Shown: positions 1 to 9,100 of the stretch, piece after piece
How positions within the stretch are numbered: the first letter of the stretch is position 1
How the letters are laid out: every line of letters starts with the position of its first letter
Source: JBBPYR01 sp038199755
GTDB lineage: Bacteria > Chloroflexota > Ktedonobacteria > Ktedonobacterales > Ktedonobacteraceae
Length of the DNA: 64,000 nt
Assembly (NCBI GenBank): GCA_038199755.1
Contig: JBBPYR010000137.1
Coordinates: 1 to 64,000, forward strand
Reading direction: 5' to 3'
Made by a program: the position numbers and the translations under genes
The notes under the pieces: model-generated
What the model saw: only the letters and a program-made list of their open reading frames with translations
Told to the model about the DNA's origin: nothing
The model's database searches: none

Positions 1-18
1 AACAGAAACAATTGAAAC

Positions 19-48
19 TTGCACCCCGCTTTATGCATATGGTATACT
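19..48 (+). promoter_or_regulatory. Candidate sigma70-type promoter of the first HTH gene
   Basis: TTGCAC at 19-24 and TATACT at 43-48 are separated by 18 bases, a reasonable housekeeping promoter. It lies about 90 bases before the ATG at 140 and faces the gene. Confidence 0.4.
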
Positions 49-139
49 TGGAGAAACTCAGTATGTCTTTGCTTGGAAGGTAAGTGCTCACACAGTACTG
101 AGCAATCCGTGACAGGCAACCACAGAAAGGCGTCTGCAC

Positions 140-622
140 ATGGCTATTAGGAGTGACGACCTACACCGCAACCTTCAACATCTTACTGGAATGTTGACCA
201 CGCATGAAGCCGCAAAGCAACTGGACCTGAGTTACTGGCACTTTATGCATCTTGTGGAAGCAGGACGCATACCCGGTGTGCGTGTGGTAGATCGCTGGCT
301 CTTCTCTCCTGATGACCTTGATGGGTACAGACGTAGTAAATACGGCGTACTAGAAGATATGGCACGAGCTGCCTTAACGCAACCAACCATCGGCCTGACA
401 GCAAAACAAGAAACCATCTGTCGTTACCTCATCGATAATGAGCGACCATCCGAGATAGCCCGCAAACTGCAACAATCACGGCAGGCAATTCACTCACAGA
501 TCACCCTCATCAAAGAAAAAGTCTCTCGCAGCCAGACACCCAAACCTCCGAAGCCACCCAAAGACAAAGCGCAGACCCCCTCGGCTAAACGTCTTCCTCG
601 CAAACGCCGGAATCCCCTCTAA
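140..622 (+). CDS. Small DNA-binding protein with two helix-turn-helix segments
   Basis: This 160-residue protein has an N-terminal excisionase/MerR-like helix-turn-helix of the HTH_17 type (about residues 18-68: TTHEAAKQLDLS, then GRIPGVRVVDRWLFSPDDLDGY). A second segment (about 93-128, LTAKQETICRYL to SEIARKLQQSRQAIHSQI) resembles the LuxR or sigma region 4 helix-turn-helix. The last 30 residues are a Lys/Pro/Arg-rich tail likely to touch DNA. It stands alone, with a palindromic repeat just downstream. It is probably a transcription regulator or the accessory protein of a lost mobile element; the target is unknown. The ATG at 140 has only a weak AAAGG-like ribosome binding site. Confidence 0.65.
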   Translation: MAIRSDDLHRNLQHLTGMLTTHEAAKQLDLSYWHFMHLVEAGRIPGVRVVDRWLFSPDDLDGYRRSKYGVLEDMARAALTQPTIGLTAKQETICRYLIDNERPSEIARKLQQSRQAIHSQITLIKEKVSRSQTPKPPKPPKDKAQTPSAKRLPRKRRNPL

Positions 623-649
623 AAATAAAAACCGTAACAGCGCGTAAAT

Positions 650-738
650 GCTGTAGGGACCAGCTTCAGCGCGTCCGCAGCCTGTTGGCGAAACGCTCCT
701 CAACGGGTACGGGACGCGCTGAAGCTGGTCCCTACAGC
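650..738. repeat. Palindromic repeat, copy 1 (27-bp perfect arms)
   Basis: The arms 650-676 and 712-738 are perfect inverted repeats of 27 bases around a 35-base centre. The arm begins GCTGTAGGGACCAGCTTCAG and ends in GCGTCC. It sits between the ends of two convergent genes. Two more copies with the same GTAGGGGCCAG...GCG(C/T)CC arm design occur at 16662-16746 and 44826-44928, so this is a dispersed MITE- or REP-like element, not merely a terminator. Confidence 0.8.
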
Positions 739-760
739 ATGGCGATTGGCATCGTTACCA

Positions 761-1906
761 TTATGGCAAGAGGGATGGCTCTATCAGGGGCGCGAAGATT
801 GGTATGCGGTCCGCGAAGGCACGCAATAGGCCATAGTTTCCGGCGAGCATCATATCCCCATGCGGCACCGCCTCATAAGGCTTCAAGCGAGAACCGCGCA
901 AAAGCTCTCGGCGCGGCCCTGTAACTGACAGAAAAGGGAAAGGATGTTCCGAGCCACTTTGCTGCTGTAATATCAATGCGCCATGCCCACTATCGTTGAA
1001 GACGTCATCGTTTGCAAGTGTGCCAGCGGCGAGTTTTTCTAGCAGCTCTTCTAAGCGTGCCTGACTGATTTCCCCAGTGTGATGTTCAAAAATACCGACA
1101 ATGCGCTGCTGCACCATGTGAAAGGCCAGCGTGTGGAAATTGCCGATGTTACATAGTAAGCTCTCGTGTTGCGCACGGACAAGCGCATCCTCTAAGCCGC
1201 CGAGGGCAGCTGCCGAGCCGGTGTCCATCAGGAGCAAGGGGGCATGAGCTTTAGAGCCGCTCATCTGCAAATAGCGTGCGGCACTACTGGCTACCGCCTG
1301 CAAGCGTGTTAATTCTGGCGGAATATCCTCGGCGAGATAGGCAAACGAACTGGGGATGGGGCTACGCTGCACCGTTTTCGCGATAAAATCGAAACGGAAA
1401 CGGCGATCACTTATGCCCGGAGGTGCAGCACCATGATCGAACGCGGCCAAGGCAAGCGCGTCCACCTGTGGGTTGACATCAAACGCCTGTAACGCGGTAA
1501 TGATAGCTTGCGCGTTAAAATCTTGTAGCTCGACATGCACAAGGTCGCCACGCGCTATACGTCGTGCCGCCTCTTCATCATCGATAATTTCAAAGCCCAT
1601 CTTTTCTACCATCGTTAAGTCATCATCGAATGTGCGTGCGGCATCCGGCGTCACAGCTACTGAATAGCCCGCTAAGGCGTGATCGCGGGCCGCCCAATGA
1701 CTGGGGCCACCGCCCATCGTTACACCTGTCAAAATAATTGCCTGGCCATGCTCGGTCGCATGTTTAATACGCTCGGCAACAATCACTGTGGGAGAAGGCA
1801 TAACGAGCTTGAAACAGTTCTCAATCGTTTTGCCGCTCTCGAAAAACAAGATATCCTGTGTTCCGGTGCCAACATCGACCGTCAAAATACGCAGCGGTGC
1901 AGCCAT
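761..1906 (-). CDS. DUF1786 family protein (pyruvate formate-lyase-activating-enzyme-related)
   Basis: The 381-residue protein opens with LTVDVGTGTQDILFFESG, the glycine-rich start typical of the DUF1786 family, whose members are often labelled as related to pyruvate formate-lyase activating enzyme. No CxxxCxxC radical-SAM motif is present, so that label should not be read as a function. The fold looks like a sugar-kinase/actin-type ATPase start (DxGTGT). I chose the ATG at 1906 over a more upstream one because GGAGGAGG lies six bases before it. It is divergent from the GH15 gene. The true substrate is unknown. Confidence 0.7.
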   Translation of the reverse strand: MAAPLRILTVDVGTGTQDILFFESGKTIENCFKLVMPSPTVIVAERIKHATEHGQAIILTGVTMGGGPSHWAARDHALAGYSVAVTPDAARTFDDDLTMVEKMGFEIIDDEEAARRIARGDLVHVELQDFNAQAIITALQAFDVNPQVDALALAAFDHGAAPPGISDRRFRFDFIAKTVQRSPIPSSFAYLAEDIPPELTRLQAVASSAARYLQMSGSKAHAPLLLMDTGSAAALGGLEDALVRAQHESLLCNIGNFHTLAFHMVQQRIVGIFEHHTGEISQARLEELLEKLAAGTLANDDVFNDSGHGALILQQQSGSEHPFPFLSVTGPRRELLRGSRLKPYEAVPHGDMMLAGNYGLLRAFADRIPIFAPLIEPSLLP

Positions 1907-1980
1907 AACATCCTCCTCCGTTCGTTTACTTACTATGAGCATAGCACATTTTTCATATGTTGTAACAATTCGTGTCTGTT

Positions 1981-2009
1981 TTGTCACTACTATACGTATT
2001 ATATATACT
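1981..2009 (+). promoter_or_regulatory. Promoter of the GH15 gene
   Basis: TTGTCA (1981-1986) and TATACT (2004-2009) are 17 bases apart, giving a start near 2016 and a leader of about 100 bases. The leader holds two hairpins: GGATGT/ACATCC (2019-2024 with 2036-2041) and GATGCCC/GGGCATC (2074-2080 with 2087-2093). Confidence 0.5.
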
Positions 2010-2114
2010 TCACAGTAGGGATGTCTCTGATGAGCACATCCTTTATCTTACCAAGAAATTTGTTGGCAAACAGGATGCCCATGAGGGGGCATCTTTACTA
2101 CGAGGACAGCGATT

Positions 2115-3968
2115 ATGCCAGATGAACAGATGAACACCACGCTTACTCCTTCTCGCTACTTGCCTATCGAGGATTATGCTATCATTGGTGACCTCCATAC
2201 TGTTGCACTTGTTGGTAAAAATGGCTCAATTGACTGGTGCTGCATTCCGTGTTTTGACTCCCCCAGTGTCTTTGGTGCCTTACTAGATGCAGATAAGGGT
2301 GGTTTCTTCCGCATTTGCCCGACCAATCTATCACAAGTTGTAAAGAAGCAAATGTACCTTCCAGAGACCAATGTATTGATGACACGCTTCTTAACGGTCG
2401 ATGGTGTCGCCGAAATCACCGATTACATGCCCATTAAACAGGCAGGCACAGCTGCTCATCAACACCATATTGTTCGTTCAATACACATGGTTCGGGGAGC
2501 AATGCCGTTTGAAATGATCTGCCGACCGGGATTTAACTACGCACGTGACTCACACATTGTGCGGCTCTCAGCGGAAGGTGCGATTTTTCATAGTGACCAT
2601 TTTACGCTCGGTCTGGCGTCGGCGATTCCACTGGTGGAAGATGGACAGGGCGGTGTGCGCTGTAGTTTCACCCTACAGGTTGGCCAATGGGCACACTTTG
2701 TGTTAGAAAGTGCGAAGGATCAAGAGCTTACCCCCTCTCACATTGCACACCGCCATCTGCAAAGCCTGTTTATGGACACGGTACACTACTGGCAAAGCTG
2801 GCTATCACAATGTAAATATCAAGGACGTTGGCGTGAGATGGTGCATCGATCTGCACTCGTTTTGAAGTTGCTCACCTATGCTCCAACTGGCGCGATTGTT
2901 GCAGCCCCCACCACCAGTTTGCCAGAAACAATTGGAGGAGCACGCAACTGGGATTATCGTTACACCTGGCTGCGTGATGGTGCCTTCACCATCTATGCCC
3001 TCCTTATTCTCGGCTTTACCAATGAGGCCGAAGCATTCATGGGATGGTTGGATGCACGTTGCCACGAACTCAAAGAAAATGGCTCATTGCAACCCATGTA
3101 TACTATTACGGGTAGTCATGATCTGCCAGAATTCACGCTCGATCATCTTTCCGGGTATCGCGATAGCCGCCCAGTACGTATTGGCAACGGAGCCTATAAG
3201 CAAAAACAGCTTGATGTGTATGGCGAATTGATGGACTCGGTGTACCTCTTTAATCGCTATAAAGACATCTCATATGACCTGTGGCACAATCTACGCCGCC
3301 TGTTGGACTGGCTAGAGACGCACTGGCAAGAGCCAGATGAAGGCATTTGGGAGGTGCGCGGTGGCCCCAAACACTTTTTGCACTCGCGTGTGATGAGTTG
3401 GGTCGCCTTTGATCGCGCACTACGTATTGCTCGACATCGCGGTTTACCTGCTCCTATGGCAGAATGGATGCGCACCAGTGCAAACATTTATGAAGAGATC
3501 ATGCAGCAAGGATGGAATGCCAAGGCCCAAAGTTTTGTTCAATACTATGGAAGTGATGCGATTGATGCCAGTGCGTTACTTATGTCACTCACAAAATTTA
3601 GTGGGCCAGCAGACCCGCGTATGCTCCACACTATTCAGCGCATCAGGAAAGAATTGTCCAGCGACTCGCATGTCTACCGCTATGATCCCAAAAAGGCGGC
3701 AGATGATGGTCTGGGCAGTGCAGAAGGAACATTCAGCATGTGCAGCTTCTGGCTGGCAGAGGCGTTAGCACGTGCGAATCAGCTAGAGGATGCGCGCCTC
3801 ATTTTAGAGAAGATGCTGACCTATTCAAACCATGTCGGTCTCTTCGCGGAAGAAATCGGGCCGACAGGTGAAGCTCTCGGCAATTTTCCACAAGCATTCA
3901 CGCATTTATCGCTCATCAGTACTTGTTATAACATGGATAGGGCCTTAAACGGGACCTTACACGGCTAA
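2115..3968 (+). CDS. Glycoside hydrolase family 15 protein (glucoamylase/trehalase type)
   Basis: This 617-residue enzyme has the bacterial GH15 layout. The N-terminal beta-sandwich begins IEDYAIIGDLHTVALVGKNG followed by SIDWCCIPCFDSPSVF. An (alpha/alpha)6 barrel follows, with RNWDYRYTWLRDGAF in the substrate pocket. The two likely catalytic glutamates are in DEGIWEVRGG and, near the C-terminus, LFAEEIGPTG. Family members hydrolyse alpha-glucosidic bonds from non-reducing ends (glucoamylase) or trehalose; sequence alone does not separate the two. There is no signal peptide, so it should be cytoplasmic and act in storage glucan or trehalose turnover. The start ATG has GAGGA ahead of it. Confidence 0.92.
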   Translation: MPDEQMNTTLTPSRYLPIEDYAIIGDLHTVALVGKNGSIDWCCIPCFDSPSVFGALLDADKGGFFRICPTNLSQVVKKQMYLPETNVLMTRFLTVDGVAEITDYMPIKQAGTAAHQHHIVRSIHMVRGAMPFEMICRPGFNYARDSHIVRLSAEGAIFHSDHFTLGLASAIPLVEDGQGGVRCSFTLQVGQWAHFVLESAKDQELTPSHIAHRHLQSLFMDTVHYWQSWLSQCKYQGRWREMVHRSALVLKLLTYAPTGAIVAAPTTSLPETIGGARNWDYRYTWLRDGAFTIYALLILGFTNEAEAFMGWLDARCHELKENGSLQPMYTITGSHDLPEFTLDHLSGYRDSRPVRIGNGAYKQKQLDVYGELMDSVYLFNRYKDISYDLWHNLRRLLDWLETHWQEPDEGIWEVRGGPKHFLHSRVMSWVAFDRALRIARHRGLPAPMAEWMRTSANIYEEIMQQGWNAKAQSFVQYYGSDAIDASALLMSLTKFSGPADPRMLHTIQRIRKELSSDSHVYRYDPKKAADDGLGSAEGTFSMCSFWLAEALARANQLEDARLILEKMLTYSNHVGLFAEEIGPTGEALGNFPQAFTHLSLISTCYNMDRALNGTLHG

Positions 3969-4012
3969 CGCCTTGCCGAATAACGAAACAAGGGGACATT
4001 CAGTCCATGTGC

Positions 4013-4041
4013 TTGACGTTCTGATGAGGAACAGTTACAAT
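4013..4041 (+). promoter_or_regulatory. Promoter of typA
   Basis: TTGACG (4013-4018) and TACAAT (4036-4041) are 17 bases apart. Transcription should start near 4048, leaving a leader of about 190 bases before the typA ATG. Confidence 0.55.
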
Positions 4042-4047
4042 GGATAA

Positions 4048-4237
4048 AGGAATTTGTCGGCCAAACAGGGCGTCATGAATGTCTTTATCCAGTCAAGCAG
4101 GGCGTCACATCCTGACCCATCCTGCCAACGCACTCAGGCAGGATGCTAGGAATCATGAATGTCGCCCAACATTATCCAGCGGGCGTAAACAGCCGTCCGT
4201 TTTTTTGTGCAATTTTAAGGAGTCTTGATTAAGCATT
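4048..4237 (+). promoter_or_regulatory. Structured typA leader with intrinsic terminator (candidate attenuator or riboswitch)
   Basis: The leader contains direct repeats CAGGGCGTCA (4066-4075, 4098-4107) and TCATGAATGTC (4073-4083, 4153-4163). A perfect hairpin CATCCTGCC/GGCAGGATG lies at 4118-4126 and 4137-4145. CGGGCG (4180-4185) pairs with CGTCCG (4194-4199) and is followed by seven T (4200-4206), an intrinsic terminator that lies before the ribosome binding site AAGGAG (4217-4222). CGCCC at 4163-4167 can pair with upstream GGGCG (4068-4072 or 4100-4104) or with GGGCG inside the terminator stem (4181-4185). These are mutually exclusive pairings, as in attenuators. No ligand or known riboswitch class is recognised. 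Confidence 0.45.
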
Positions 4238-6097
4238 ATGATGCAGGTTTTAAATACTACTATGACGCAAACAGAACATCTTATACGACGTACCGACATC
4301 CGAAATGTTGCTATTATTGCTCACGTCGATCATGGCAAGACAACACTCGTTGATGGTCTATTGAAGCAGAGCCACATCTTCCGTGAAAATCAGGATATGG
4401 GCGAGCTCATAATGGATTCCAATGACCAGGAGCGCGAGCGCGGCATTACTATCCTGGCAAAGAATACAGCCATTATCTATCGTGGTACAAAGATCAACAT
4501 CATTGATACCCCCGGCCACGCGGACTTCGGGGGCGAGGTGGAACGTGTCCTCAACATGGCCGATGGCTGCATTTTGCTCATTGATGCCGTTGAGGGACCA
4601 ATGCCACAAACCCGCTTTGTGCTACAAAAAGCGTTGGAACTAAACCTTCAACCCATTGTGATCGTCAACAAGATTGATCGCCGCGATGCCCGTATCGAGC
4701 AGGTTGTTGAGTGGACGAACGACCTCTTCTTAGAGCTAGCAACGCGTGATGAGCACCTCAACTTCCCCATACTCTATGCTATCGGGCGCGATGGTGTCGC
4801 TATGTACCATCCCGATGACGAGCGGATCAGCCTGGAGCCGTTGTTTGAAACCATCATCAACACCATTCCCGCACCCTTGGTTGATAGCAACGCACCATTG
4901 CAGATGTTGGTAGCTGCCCTAGACTATGACGACTATAAAGGCAAGTATGCTATTGGTCGCATCGTGCGGGGTCGCCTCGCTCCCAATACCTTCGTGGCAC
5001 GTATCAACCGTGACGGCGTTGTCTCACGGCAAAAAATCAATCTCGTCATGGGCTACAAGGGCTTACAACGCGTAGAGTTATCTGAGGCTCTGGCAGGCGA
5101 TATCGTCGCATTGACCGGGATCAGTGACGCGAACATTGGTGAAACGATTGCCGATATTGATACACCAGAAGCACTGCCCGCCATCACCATCACGGAGCCA
5201 ACCCTGAAAATGACCTTCGGCGTGAACAGCAGTCCCTTCGCAGGACGCGACGGCAAATTCTCCACCTCACGCCAGTTACGGGCGCGTCTCTATCGCGAGC
5301 TGGAGACCAACGTCAGTCTGCGCGTCGAAGACGGTAGTACGCCAGACGAATTTGTGGTTTCGGGTCGTGGTGAGTTACACCTTTCCGTGCTTATCGAGGC
5401 CATGCGTCGTGAGGGCTACGAATTCCAGGTTTCACGGCCAGAGGTCATCACGCGTGAAGTGAACGGTAAGCTGCTAGAGCCTATCGAGCAACTGGTTATT
5501 GATACCAAAGATACCTTCATCGGTGTCTTGACTGAAACGCTGGCTGGTCGTAAGGCACAGTTGAGCAACATGACCAACGATGGCGCGGGCAATGTACGTA
5601 TCGAGTACAGCATTCCCACACGTGGCTTGATCGGTTTCCGCAACGCTTTCCTGACCCTCACAAAGGGTAACGGAGCCATGAGCAGCATTCTGATCGGCTT
5701 TGAACCCTGGATGGGCAAGATGGGCTCGAGCCGCATGGGTGCGCTCGTCGCCTCCGAACAGGGCTCGGCCATGACCTATGGCCTCAACAACGCGCAGCAG
5801 CGCGGCGACACCTTCATTGAGCCAGGAACACAGGTCTATGGTGGCATGATTATCGGCCTCAACTCGCGGCCCGATGATCTCGTCGTCAACATCTGTAAAG
5901 AGAAGCAGAAGACGAATATCCGCTCCTCCACTTCAGATATCTCGGTGCGCTTGACGCCGCCGACGCTGATGAGCCTTGAGCAATCACTCGACTTCATCAA
6001 CAATGATGAACTGGTCGAGGTTACGCCCCAGCACATTCGCTTGCGTAAGAAGTTCCTCACGCAGAATGAACGTGCCCGCAATCGCGAATCGGAATAA
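4238..6097 (+). CDS. typA: Ribosome-associated GTPase TypA/BipA
   Basis: A 619-residue translational GTPase of the elongation-factor family. The P-loop AHVDHGKT is at residues 28-35, switch I residues RERGITI follow, then DTPGHADFGGEVER (G3), NKIDRRDAR (G4), an EF-Tu-like beta barrel, an EF-G-like domain III (ELHLSVLIEAMRREGYEF) and the BipA-specific C-terminal domain with SRMGALVASEQGSAMTYGL. The length matches the family. BipA binds 70S ribosomes and helps 50S assembly, especially in cold or stress. Two adjacent ATGs (4238, 4241) follow AAGGAG. Expression is probably controlled by the structured leader upstream. It is closed by a strong hairpin shared with the convergent helicase gene. Confidence 0.97.
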   Translation: MMQVLNTTMTQTEHLIRRTDIRNVAIIAHVDHGKTTLVDGLLKQSHIFRENQDMGELIMDSNDQERERGITILAKNTAIIYRGTKINIIDTPGHADFGGEVERVLNMADGCILLIDAVEGPMPQTRFVLQKALELNLQPIVIVNKIDRRDARIEQVVEWTNDLFLELATRDEHLNFPILYAIGRDGVAMYHPDDERISLEPLFETIINTIPAPLVDSNAPLQMLVAALDYDDYKGKYAIGRIVRGRLAPNTFVARINRDGVVSRQKINLVMGYKGLQRVELSEALAGDIVALTGISDANIGETIADIDTPEALPAITITEPTLKMTFGVNSSPFAGRDGKFSTSRQLRARLYRELETNVSLRVEDGSTPDEFVVSGRGELHLSVLIEAMRREGYEFQVSRPEVITREVNGKLLEPIEQLVIDTKDTFIGVLTETLAGRKAQLSNMTNDGAGNVRIEYSIPTRGLIGFRNAFLTLTKGNGAMSSILIGFEPWMGKMGSSRMGALVASEQGSAMTYGLNNAQQRGDTFIEPGTQVYGGMIIGLNSRPDDLVVNICKEKQKTNIRSSTSDISVRLTPPTLMSLEQSLDFINNDELVEVTPQHIRLRKKFLTQNERARNRESE

Positions 6098-6100
6098 CAA

Positions 6101-6143
6101 CAAAAATATCGGCACGGGCTAGCAGCCTGTGCCGATATTTTTG
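6101..6143. terminator. Bidirectional terminator between typA and the helicase gene
   Basis: CAAAAATATCGGCAC (6101-6115) and its exact complement (6129-6143) form a 15-bp stem with a 13-base loop. A-rich and T-rich ends make it work as an intrinsic terminator from both sides of this convergent pair. Confidence 0.85.
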
Positions 6144-6144
6144 T

Positions 6145-9100
6145 TTATAGCAAACCTTCACTACAAATAATACGCGGCGCTTCATCCTCAGCAGCTAGCC
6201 TGTTGCGATCATGAACCCAATCGCGCATATTATGCTGAAAGTAGATTTGCCCCAGGCTTTTGAGTAACTCATTGCCGTTCATGCTGTTCTTGCGCAAAAA
6301 ATTCAGTTCACGATTAATAGCGGTGGTAATTGGGCCACGAAAGGCTTTTTCCAGGACGTTGATTTGTGCCTTCTCGTCCTCACCTATAGTAAGGCGAAAT
6401 AATTCGCGCAATTCACGTAAGATATAGCGTTGACTCTGTGTGAGCGATAAGGTATGCTCACGCTCTGACTGCCGATGTTTCACCTCTTCCAGGAAACGCC
6501 GTTTTACACGCATAACAACTTTGTTGTATGTCGCGGGTAGCGGAGCCTGCACCGTTTCAGGAGTAGCTTTAATCATACCGAGAATACGTGGAATATCGCG
6601 TGAGACGATCTGACCATGCTCATCCAGCAAAAACATTTGTTGGTAACGACCAGCCTGACAAAAGACATATAGACCTGGCTTGCTGGCATACTTTGCCCCG
6701 CGGATACCATCTTGCAAACTTGCAATACGCTCGTATTCAGCAGGATACTCTTTACGAAGTTGCCGCATGATCTCTTCGGCTTCATTTAGGTCAAGGAACT
6801 CCTCATCCTCTTCAAACAAGCTCAGTTGATTGCCCTTTTTCTCATAAATCGCGTACATGGCCTCTTCATTTAATTGCTCGGTGCGATCAAGAATGGCAGC
6901 GTCTTCCCCAATAGTGTTATGTATCTCCTGAATACGGTAATGAAGCTTCTCGCGTAAGCCCAGGTTTTTTTCAATACCTGTTTCTGGCAAGAAGTTCAAG
7001 CCATACACGGCACTATGTTCGCTCCCGATTCTATCGATACGCCCGAAACGCTGAATAAGCCGCACAGGATTCCAGTGTAGATCATAGTTGATGATGGTAT
7101 CACAGTCCTGCATGTTCAAGCCTTCGGCCAGCACATCAGTTGCGATCAGTGTCTGTAATTCCGTTTCGTTGCCTTGCATAACATACTCAGGGTTTGAGCG
7201 CGGAGCAAATCTACCAACGATACGCGCTTTGTTTTTATCACCGCTATAGATCACCTCTATATCGCTGCGTTCCCGACCAGGGTTGAGATTTTCAAAGAGA
7301 TAGCGAGCAGTATCAGCGTATTGTGTGAAGATGAGCCTTTTACTCTCTTGTAAGGGAGCCATTGCGAGGCGTTTCTTCAACGTCTGTAGCTTTGCATCTT
7401 GTTCGGGCGCAATCGGCCCGACCAGAAACAATATCTTCTCTAGTAAGCTGATATCATGCTCTATATGTTGGCGTAAGCGCGCAATATCAAAATCTTGCGC
7501 TTTATAGCGTCCCGATACTGCGCGTAAGGCATCCAATAGATCGGTCTCTTCTGCGTAGTCAGACTCGTACAAAATTGTTTGTGCATCGTCTCCGGCGGGC
7601 ACGATACCTTCAGCGAGTGCGAGCAGAAAGGCACGGTGAATCTTCAAGAGGCGGCGCACAGTCTGCTGAAAGGCATAGACGCTGGACTCGAAGCGTTTAA
7701 ATAAAAGCACGCGAATGAGACCGCGCATGTTTGATCCCGCCCGTTGCAGAGTGGTATATGGTTCGTGTTTTTGCTTGTTTTTGACAACGTAATGCCATAA
7801 ACCATAGCGCGCATAGGTCAGTTCGTCTGTGGGTGGCTCTATTGGTATGCCTTTGCGTGGCATCCCTACATAGTGGCGGAGTTGCTGGTAGAGTCCTTTA
7901 TAGGTTTCCTCAATGCTATATTCGATGGTTTCCAGTGAACGTTGTGGAAAAAACTGGTGCCTGCCACCCACAATCACATAGGCTCGCTTGTGACCATCGA
8001 GATACTCACGAAACTGTGCCGGGTCGAGTGCTTGCTGCGTCAACGAATCATAGCCATACCAGCGCAAAATGTGATTACGTGTGCGACGTATCAAGATGTT
8101 TGTAAGCAGGTCGGGTAGTTTGCGCTCACCCTTCTCGATGAGGCGGAAATACTCTTTCAAATTAGGTGGATCTATCGGCAAATCGGTTTTGTCGTCTTGA
8201 TGAAACAACTTTATTTGCGCGTAGACATCCCAGGCACTTTTATTGCGCGGCGTGGCGGTCAAGAAACAGCACCGTCGTCCGGTAGCAAGGAAGGTTTGCA
8301 CGACTTTATAGCGTTGCGTATCGGCATTACGCAGGTTGTGGCTCTCGTCTATCAGCACAAAATCGCGGTCACGGTAGCGTGCATCCTTCAAGAGCATGTT
8401 GACCGCACCCTCTTCATCTTCGCGCAGGTAGCCCATCGAGAGTACACGTGCATTGAGTTGATACACTTCATTTGTGCGCTCCCACATCTCAATCAGTGGT
8501 GCAGGACAAATGATGAGCGGTCGCGCATGTTCCGTGCGTTCAAAATGTTTGACGATAGCCGCACCGATATAGCTCTTGCCCAGACCAACCACGTCGGAGA
8601 CAAACGCACCGCCATAGTCACGAATGATCTGTACCGCCTGTCGCACAGCCACTTTTTGAAAATCAGCCAGACGCGTTGTGATCTCGTCGTCCCACAGGAT
8701 ATCTGATTCCTGATCACCGCCCTCAATGCGATCTTTCACCAATGTGTACAGTGTCTTCATGTAGATATCATAGGGGCGTGCTGGCGTCGCCGCCCAGGAT
8801 TGACGCATCTCTTGCATCAGCGACTCATCAAAATCCTGCGACTCAGACCACAGTTCATCAAACCAGTGCGTCAATTCGGTGTGGTTGTCATTTCCTTGCA
8901 CCACAACATTCAATTCTGTGTTATGACTGACACCCGATAGCGTAAGATTCGAGGAGCCAATAATAGCGATACCTTTTTCGTGCCGCTCAACAGGCTTCCC
9001 TGCTCGATCAAAGAGCGTATTGTAATAGTCAAAAATATAGGCTTTGGCATGCAGGCGGCCTTTGGTGTAGAGGCGCACACTGAGCCGCTTTTCCTCAATC

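Noticed and set aside
685..924. Small plus-strand reading through repeat copy 1
   Set aside because: It begins inside the repeat and runs antisense to the DUF1786 gene; no motif.
2026..2061. CTGATGAG ... GAAA words resembling a hammerhead ribozyme core, also CTGATGAG at 4021
   Set aside because: The bases between do not form the required stem II and no matching stem III or cleavage triplet is present.
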